DNA of 26,920 bases, from positions 1 through 26,920 of the forward strand of contig WQXC01000005.1 in assembly GCA_009785045.1 (NCBI GenBank), given 5' to 3'. A program made the position numbers and the translations under genes. Position 1 is the first letter of the stretch. Every line of letters begins with the position of its first letter. Of this stretch, positions 21,443 through 26,920 are shown one piece after another. Below the pieces are notes generated by a model. It made no database searches, was not told where the DNA came from, and saw only the letters and a program-made list of their open reading frames with translations. This stretch comes from Treponema sp. Lineage in GTDB: Bacteria; Spirochaetota; Spirochaetia; Treponematales; Breznakiellaceae.

Positions 21443-22402
21443 ATGGAAAATAGTAATAAAAAAATTCTTATTGTTGATGATGAGAAAATGAATATTATGG
21501 CTTTGGCTCATTTTCTAAAGCCGCAATATGATATCGTTATGGCGACAGACGGCGCTTCGGCGCTTGTTGAAGTTGAAAAACATAAACCTGACCTTGTTCT
21601 CCTAGATATTCTAATGCCGGATATGAGCGGTTTTGAAGTGCTTATCAAACTGAAAGATGCTTCTGAAACAATGAATATTCCTGTCATTTTTTTAACCGGA
21701 TTAAATAATGCAGAAGATGAAGAAAAAGGTCTGCTTCTTGGCGCAGTAGATTACATTACAAAACCATTTAACAAAACTATAGTAAAAGCAAGAATAAAAA
21801 CACATCTTAAAATGTCAGATTATTTTCACACTATCGAAAAGCTTTGCATGATAGACGCGCTTACGGGCTTATCAAACAGACGCGGGTTTGATAAGCGTTT
21901 TGAAACGGAATGGGGGCGCGCATTTAGGGAAAAGAAATCACTTGGTCTTTTGGTTATCGATATTGATAATTTTAAAATATACAACGATACATACGGGCAT
22001 CCGCAAGGTGACAACTTGCTGCAGACAATTTCGGATGTATTGCAAAAAACAATAAACAGATCTTCAGACTTTATTGCAAGATGGGGCGGAGAAGAATTTA
22101 TTATTCTTCTTCCTGATACCGATATGGAAGGTACAGTAAATCTTGCAGAGCAAGTGCGCTTAAATGTAATGGAAATTTCAATACCATGCGGAAAATTAAA
22201 TTTTACCGGTCTTAACGATAATATTGTAAAAACACAGTCTTCTGACGGATCTAAACCATATGTAACTGTAAGCCTTGGCGCCAGTTCAAAAATCCCCGTA
22301 GAGGGAGACTCTGCAGAAAACTATATTACAGAAGTAGATACATTACTTTACAAGGCTAAGAAAAACGGAAAAAATCAAACTTGTACTCCGGACAGTAAAT
22401 AA
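21443..22402 (+). CDS. Response regulator with diguanylate cyclase (REC-GGDEF)
   Basis: A 319-residue cytoplasmic protein. The REC domain (about 6-122) has the acidic pair Asp12/Asp13, phospho-acceptor Asp55 in LLDILMPD, a threonine in FLTG and the lysine in ITKPF. A short helix leads to the GGDEF domain (about 135-315): DALTGLSNRRGFD, the active-site RWGGEEF, and an upstream RSSD matching the inhibitory RxxD c-di-GMP site. It should make c-di-GMP from two GTP when phosphorylated, with product inhibition. The start is ATG 21443; an in-frame TTG at 21404 overlaps the promoter. The hydrogenase-chemoreceptor starts 16 nt downstream, so the two are almost certainly co-transcribed. The cognate kinase is not in the window. 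Confidence 0.94.
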   Translation: MENSNKKILIVDDEKMNIMALAHFLKPQYDIVMATDGASALVEVEKHKPDLVLLDILMPDMSGFEVLIKLKDASETMNIPVIFLTGLNNAEDEEKGLLLGAVDYITKPFNKTIVKARIKTHLKMSDYFHTIEKLCMIDALTGLSNRRGFDKRFETEWGRAFREKKSLGLLVIDIDNFKIYNDTYGHPQGDNLLQTISDVLQKTINRSSDFIARWGGEEFIILLPDTDMEGTVNLAEQVRLNVMEISIPCGKLNFTGLNDNIVKTQSSDGSKPYVTVSLGASSKIPVEGDSAENYITEVDTLLYKAKKNGKNQTCTPDSK

Positions 22403-22418
22403 TCACTCGAGGTAGAAA

Positions 22419-24500
22419 ATGGGAAAAGCGCTATTAACACCTGTCATTGAAATTGATATGGAGAAATGTATTAATTGTTACGCATGCATTACCGGCTGTC
22501 CGGTAAAATTTTGCATGGACGGGTCAGGAGAAAAACTGACAATTAATCCCGACCTTTGTGTGGGCTGCGGAAACTGCATTTTGGTATGTTCGCATAAAGC
22601 ACGCTATTTAATTGATGACACTCCGCATTTTTTCAGCGATCTTAAACGCGGGCAAAAAACTGTCGCCGTAGTAGCTCCGGCAATTGCATCAGTCTTCCCG
22701 GATGAATTCTTAAATTTCAACGGCTGGCTGAAATCCATGGGCGTTGATGGTTTTTTTGATGTAAGTTTCGGCGCAGAGTTAACTGTAATCACTTACCTTG
22801 AGCACATCAAAGCAAATAAACCAAAAACAGTAATTGCACAGCCGTGCCCGGCAATTGTCAGTTATATTCAGATTTATCATCCTGAATTAATTCCTCACCT
22901 TGCGCCGGCAGACAGTCCAATGCTGCACACAATAAAAATGATACGCGAATATTATCCGGAATATAAAGATCATAAAATAGTTATTATCTCTCCATGTCTT
23001 GCCAAACGGCGTGAGTTTGATGAAACCAATCTGGGAGATTACAATGTTACAATGGTTGCTTTAAAAAACTATTTAACAAAGAATAACATCAGCCTTTCTG
23101 CTTTTCCGCAGATTGAGTATACAGGACCAAATGCAGAACGCGCCGTAGGTTTTTCCACTCCAGGAGGTTTGCTGGATACTGCAGAGCGCTTTATACCTGG
23201 TATCAGGCGAAATACTGCAAAAATCGAAGGTATACATACAATTTATCCCTATCTTGAAGAAATGGTAAAATTGCTGGATCAAGATGTAGAATTATCATTA
23301 CTAATCGACTGTCTTAACTGTGAAAAAGGATGTAACGGAGGACCCGGTACAGGAAACAGCCATGTGCCGTCACCTTTGCTGGAAAACTCAATTCGAAAAC
23401 GCAGTAAAAAACTTGAAGAAAAACTTAAACCGGAAAAAGGGCAAAAGGTATATAAAAAATACCACAAGCTTTTAAATAAATACTGGAAAAAAGATCTTTA
23501 CAACCGCAGCTACCGGGATCTGTCAGGAAACAACAATATTAAATATCCAAACCAAACTGAGCTTAAAAAAATATATGAAAGCATGAGGAAATTCGAAGAT
23601 AAAGATATTTACGACTGCACAAGCTGCGGATACGGAAGCTGTAAATCAATGGCTATCGCTATTCACAACGGACTTAATAAACCGGATAATTGCGCCCATT
23701 ATATCCTTGACCGGCTTAAAGATGAAATGAAGGTAGGAGAACTTGTCCGCCTTCTCACAGAACACATCAGCGAAGCTTCCAGCTTGATTGACGGCATAGC
23801 AGAAATTGTAAACACATTGCACATCAGCATTGATTCACAAGCCATAGCAGTTAAAGAAACATCCAAAAAAACAGAAGTCATGGTTAGTTCACTAAAAAAG
23901 ACATCGGATATATCACGTAACAAACGCGAAGACATAAGGGAACTAATAGAGAACGCATCGCGCGGACAGGAATCCATGCAGCAAACAATACAATCGGTGC
24001 AGGGCATTTCCCAATCGGTGGACGGCATAGCATCTACGATAAAAATAATCAGCGCTATTGCTGCAAATACAAATCTCTTATCCATGAATGCGGCAATCGA
24101 GGCAGCACATGCCGGAGACGCAGGAATGGGCTTTGCGGTAGTTGCAAATGAAATTCGACGCCTTTCAGAAACCACAAGAGAAAACTCACGCAATATTTCA
24201 CAGACACTAAAAAACATTATTGACGGTATAGCTATAACATCGAAACAGTCAGGAGACACTAACTCGCGTATTACAGAGATGTCAAAAGAAATAAACGATT
24301 TTGCAGATGTTATGAACAATCTTATAACCACATTCAACGAACTGTCTGCAGAAAGCGATGAAATTACCTCAGCGCTGGACAGCCTGCGAGGGCAAAGTAA
24401 TGCAGTTAAAACCGATTATGATAAAATGCTGGGAATGACTGAGAAACTGCGCAATGCGCTTCATGAACTGGCAGCAATAGCGGATAAAAAACCGGTATAA
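22419..24500 (+). CDS. Sensory [FeFe]-hydrogenase fused to a methyl-accepting chemotaxis domain
   Basis: A 693-residue soluble protein. Two 4Fe-4S ferredoxin motifs come first (Cys17/20/23/27 and Cys47/50/53/57). The H-cluster domain (about 80-330) keeps the four cluster cysteines: Cys143 in QPCPAI, Cys193 in SPCLAK, Cys301 and Cys305 in NCEKGCNGG. In catalytic enzymes the first motif is TSCCP; the proton-relay cysteine is Pro here, as expected for a sensor. A third Fe-S motif follows (Cys400/403/408/425, CTSCGYGSC). The C-terminus (about 440-690) is a chemoreceptor signalling domain with hairpin tip IAANTNLLSMNAAIEAAHAG...GFAVVANEIRRL. No membrane segment is present. It probably senses H2 or redox state and signals to CheA/CheW. 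It matches what is called the chemotactic group C hydrogenases. Confidence 0.92.
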   Translation: MGKALLTPVIEIDMEKCINCYACITGCPVKFCMDGSGEKLTINPDLCVGCGNCILVCSHKARYLIDDTPHFFSDLKRGQKTVAVVAPAIASVFPDEFLNFNGWLKSMGVDGFFDVSFGAELTVITYLEHIKANKPKTVIAQPCPAIVSYIQIYHPELIPHLAPADSPMLHTIKMIREYYPEYKDHKIVIISPCLAKRREFDETNLGDYNVTMVALKNYLTKNNISLSAFPQIEYTGPNAERAVGFSTPGGLLDTAERFIPGIRRNTAKIEGIHTIYPYLEEMVKLLDQDVELSLLIDCLNCEKGCNGGPGTGNSHVPSPLLENSIRKRSKKLEEKLKPEKGQKVYKKYHKLLNKYWKKDLYNRSYRDLSGNNNIKYPNQTELKKIYESMRKFEDKDIYDCTSCGYGSCKSMAIAIHNGLNKPDNCAHYILDRLKDEMKVGELVRLLTEHISEASSLIDGIAEIVNTLHISIDSQAIAVKETSKKTEVMVSSLKKTSDISRNKREDIRELIENASRGQESMQQTIQSVQGISQSVDGIASTIKIISAIAANTNLLSMNAAIEAAHAGDAGMGFAVVANEIRRLSETTRENSRNISQTLKNIIDGIAITSKQSGDTNSRITEMSKEINDFADVMNNLITTFNELSAESDEITSALDSLRGQSNAVKTDYDKMLGMTEKLRNALHELAAIADKKPV

Positions 24501-24553
24501 TTAGAGAATCTGGGTATATCTTTAACAAAATAATGGCGTTATCCGTATAATTT

Positions 24554-24576
24554 AGGAAATTCATGTCGAATTTCCT
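24554..24576. other. Hairpin upstream of the grpE promoter
   Basis: AGGAAATTC (24554-24562), loop ATGTC, GAATTTCCT (24568-24576): a perfect 9-bp inverted repeat that ends at the first base of the -35 box. It has no T-run, so it is a weak terminator at best for the hydrogenase operon. It could be an operator. It does not match the CIRCE heat-shock element. Confidence 0.45.
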
Positions 24577-24604
24577 TGACCCTAACGCTAAATTTTTGTA
24601 TTTT
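24576..24604 (+). promoter_or_regulatory. Promoter of grpE-dnaK
   Basis: TTGACC (24576-24581), a 17-nt spacer and TATTTT (24599-24604). It would give a leader of about 50-90 nt, depending on the grpE start. No CIRCE inverted repeat (TTAGCACTC-N9-GAGTGCTAA) is visible. Confidence 0.5.
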
Positions 24605-24703
24605 ATTAAATAGGTGGGGATATTCCCATAATTATAAGCTAATGAATATTGAGATGTTGTAATGTAAGAACAAGAGACTCAGGTAGACGAAAATGCCTTA
24701 AAA

Positions 24704-25288
24704 ATGTCCCAGGAAAGTCAAACAGAGGGTGATGTCTCTTCTCAGGAAGAGAAACAAGCCGCTTCTGAGGAAGCACCGGCTACTCCAGAGGAAAAAATCG
24801 CCGAACTGGAAACCCGTCTGGCGGAAAACTACGACCAACTGCTGCGAAAAGCCGCAGAATTCGAGAATTTCCGCAAGCGCATGAACCAGGAAAAGCAAAG
24901 CGCAATTGAATATGCCAACCAAAGTCTGCTTTTAGACATTATCCCGATAATCGACGATTTTGAACGCGCTATCCAGGCAGGGGAAAACGGCCTGCCGGCA
25001 GACGGCTCACAAGCAAGCGCTTCAGATTATTCCGGCTTTTTAGAAGGAATAAAAATGATAGAAAAGCGCTTTACAAGCCAGCTTGAATCAAAGTGGGGTC
25101 TTAAGCGCTTTAATTCCGCAGGTGCGTCTTTCGACCCAAATCTGCACGAGGCTCTGATGATGGAAAAATCTCCGGATATAAAAGAAGCAATCGTACAGGA
25201 AGATTTAATTAAAGGATATTTGTTAAAAGAAAGAGTAATTCGAGCGGCAAAAGTAAAAGTACTAATGCCGGAAAATGATAATAGTTAA
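24704..25288 (+). CDS. grpE: GrpE nucleotide exchange factor
   Basis: A 194-residue co-chaperone that speeds ADP release from DnaK. An acidic, disordered N-terminus leads to the long dimerising helix (IAELETRLAENYDQLLRKAAEFENFRKRMNQE), the family motif, and a beta-wing domain ending KRFNSAGASFDPNLHEALMM...GYLLKERVIRAAKVKV. The start is uncertain. ATG 24704 has no Shine-Dalgarno. In the same frame, ATG 24662 is followed at once by TAA and then by twelve codons (EQETQVDENALK) that read like a normal GrpE N-terminus, so the gene may once have begun there. dnaK follows 10 nt after the stop, its Shine-Dalgarno overlapping the end of grpE. Confidence 0.93.
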   Translation: MSQESQTEGDVSSQEEKQAASEEAPATPEEKIAELETRLAENYDQLLRKAAEFENFRKRMNQEKQSAIEYANQSLLLDIIPIIDDFERAIQAGENGLPADGSQASASDYSGFLEGIKMIEKRFTSQLESKWGLKRFNSAGASFDPNLHEALMMEKSPDIKEAIVQEDLIKGYLLKERVIRAAKVKVLMPENDNS

Positions 25289-25298
25289 GGAGAAAATC

Positions 25299-26920
25299 AT
25301 GGGAAAAATTATTGGTATCGACTTAGGAACAACAAATTCATGCGTGTCCGTTCTTGAAGGCGGAGAGCCTATAGTCATTCAGAGTTCAGAGGGCGGGCGC
25401 ACTACCCCATCTATCGTTGGTTTTACAAGCAAGGGTGAGCGCATTGTCGGCGCACCGGCAAAGAACCAGATGATCACCAATCCGGAAAATACAATTTATT
25501 CCATTAAACGTTTTATGGGACGCCGTTTTTCAGAAGTTTCCAACGAAATGAAACTGGTTCCGTATCACATCACCGAACAGGGCGATGATGTTCGTATCGA
25601 TATTGACGGCAAAAAATACACACCGCAGGAAATTTCCGCATTCGTTCTGCAAAAAATGAAAAAAACTGCCGAAGACTATCTTGGCGAAACTGTTACCGAA
25701 GCTGTAATCACTGTTCCTGCATATTTTAACGATGCGCAGAGACAGGCAACAAAAGATGCCGGAAAAATTGCCGGTCTTGATGTTAAACGTATCATCAATG
25801 AACCGACAGCCGCTTCTCTTGCTTTTGGTTTTAACAAAGATTAAAAAAAAGAAATAAAAATCGCCATTTACGATTTAGGCGGCGGTACATTCGACGTCTC
25901 CATTCTGGAATTGGGCGACGGTGTTTTTGAAGTTATGTCCACTTCCGGCGACACGCACCTTGGCGGTGATGATTTTGATCGCCGTGTCATGGAATGGCTT
26001 ATTGCAGAATTTAAAAAAGACACAGGTATCGATCTGGGTCAGGATCGCATGGCTCTCCAGCGCCTGCGTGAAGCTGCGGAAAAAGCAAAAATTGAATTGT
26101 CATCGATGCAATCAACAGAAGTAAACCTGCCGTTTATTACTGCCGACCAGAGCGGTCCTAAGCACCTGCAAAAATCCCTGACACGCGCAAAGTTTGAACA
26201 GATGGTAGAAGACCTGCTTGATCGTTCCAAAGAACCATGCAGAAAAGCGCTTGCAGACGCAGGTCTTAGTGCAGATCAAATTGATGAAGTTATTCTTGTC
26301 GGCGGTTCAACCAGAATCCCTGCTGTTCAGCAAATTGTAAAAGAACTGTTTAAAAAAGAACCGAACAAAGGCATAAACCCGGACGAAGCTGTCGCTTCAG
26401 GCGCTGCGATACAGGGCGGCGTATTAGGCGGCGATTTAAAAGACATGGTACTTTTGGATGTTACTCCTCTCTCGCTCGGCATTGAAACTCTTGGCGGCGT
26501 TATGACAAAATTAATTACACGTAACACTACCATCCCTACCCGCAAAAGCCAGGTCTTCTCCACTGCTGCAGACGGCCAGACTGCCGTTTCCATTCAGGTT
26601 CTGCAGGGCGAACGCGAAATGGCAACCCAGAACCGCGTTCTTGGCCGCTTCGATCTTGTAGGCATACCTCCCGCTCCGCGCGGAGTTCCGCAAATCGAAG
26701 TAACTTTTGACATTGACGCAAATGGTATTGTTCACGTAAGCGCAAAAGATCTTGGCACCGGCAAAGAGCAAAAAATACGCATTGAAAGCTCCAGCGGCTT
26801 AAGCGATTCAGACATTGACCGCATGGTAAAAGAAGCGGAACTCCACGCAGAAGAAGACAAAAAAGACCGCGAAAAAGCCGAAGTGCGCAATGAAGCCGAC
26901 TCGATGATTTACAGTACAGA
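25299..26920 (+). pseudogene. dnaK: dnaK (Hsp70) with an in-frame TAA at codon 182; 3' end outside the window
   Basis: The Hsp70 chaperone gene begins at ATG 25299 behind AAGGAG. The ATPase domain is clearly DnaK: GIDLGTTNSCVSV, EGGRTTPSIVGF, ITVPAYFNDAQRQATKDAGKIAGL and RIINEPTAASLAFGF. After GFNKD a TAA stands at 25842-25844. The same frame then continues without any further stop to the window edge through IAIYDLGGGTFDVSIL, THLGGDDFDR, EVILVGGSTRIP, and the substrate-binding domain (DVTPLSLGIETLGG, VFSTAADGQTAVSIQVLQGE). There is no frameshift, and the residues on both sides are fully conserved. A single base change from CAA, AAA, GAA or TCA would explain it. It could be a true nonsense mutation, a sequencing or assembly error, or a read-through site. 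Without read-through only lobe I (181 residues) would be made. Confidence 0.85.

Noticed and set aside
23699..24337. 212-codon minus-strand open frame
   Set aside because: It is antisense to the chemoreceptor domain, whose protein motifs are unmistakable on the plus strand.
24501..24703. CIRCE/HrcA heat-shock operator upstream of grpE
   Set aside because: No TTAGCACTC-N9-GAGTGCTAA-like inverted repeat is present; the only clear palindrome (24554-24576) has a different sequence.
25842..25844. Reassignment of TAA to a sense codon (alternative genetic code)
   Set aside because: TAA is the true stop of many genes here, such as rsmI, the sugar-binding protein and grpE, whose TAA is directly followed by the dnaK Shine-Dalgarno. 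TAG and TGA are also used as stops. A general code change is excluded.
25844..25856. Frameshift error in the A-run after the dnaK stop
   Set aside because: The frame is the same before and after the run, so an indel cannot explain the stop; only a substitution can.

Overview
The window looks like part of the chromosome of a spirochaete, most likely a Treponema-type bacterium from a gut, possibly a termite or cockroach gut. The reasons are: archaeal/eukaryotic-type phenylalanyl-tRNA synthetase subunits (a known spirochaete trait), a DUF4954 beta-helix protein, two BspA-like leucine-rich-repeat lipoproteins, a flagellar anti-sigma factor behind a sigma-28-type promoter, a sensory [FeFe]-hydrogenase fused to a chemotaxis receptor domain, and a secreted cellulase. 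The species assignment is inference. No tRNA, rRNA, CRISPR array, transposase or phage gene was seen, and no stretch above 300 bases lacks a gene.

Layout. 1-2368: tail of an unknown gene, a membrane-anchored zinc-ribbon-like protein (-), a V4R-domain protein (-), rsmI and flgM, closed by a strong terminator. 2395-8051: an iron-alcohol-dehydrogenase-fold protein without the usual metal ligands, two tandem BspA-like lipoproteins, and a large unrecognised protein (-). 8083-9867: pheT (-). 10021-14077: a three-gene ChvE/GguAB-type sugar ABC transporter operon with a hairpin attenuator after the binding-protein gene. 14069-16243: DUF4954 protein (-). 16361-19568: bacteriohemerythrin, a LuxR-type HTH protein with a C-terminal carbohydrate-binding-like domain, a palindrome, then a GH5 glycoside hydrolase lipoprotein and terminator. 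19708-21345: pheS (-). 21407-24500: a response regulator-diguanylate cyclase followed directly by the hydrogenase-chemoreceptor fusion. 24576-26920: grpE-dnaK, with dnaK running off the window.

How the genes fit together. Three themes stand out. (1) Plant-polysaccharide use: a surface cellulase beside a probable sugar-sensing regulator, plus a monosaccharide importer. (2) Gas and redox sensing coupled to motility: a probable H2-sensing soluble chemoreceptor co-transcribed with a c-di-GMP synthase, a hemerythrin, and sigma-28-controlled flgM. (3) Two classes of translation start: about half of the genes have a good Shine-Dalgarno, while at least seven have a -10 box only 5-9 nt before the start codon and no Shine-Dalgarno, suggesting leaderless mRNAs.

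Oddities most worth a second look are the single in-frame TAA at codon 182 of an otherwise intact dnaK, an ATG-TAA just before grpE in its own frame, the HTH/carbohydrate-binding regulator beside the cellulase, and two related palindromic intergenic repeats (1178-1252 and 9901-10015).
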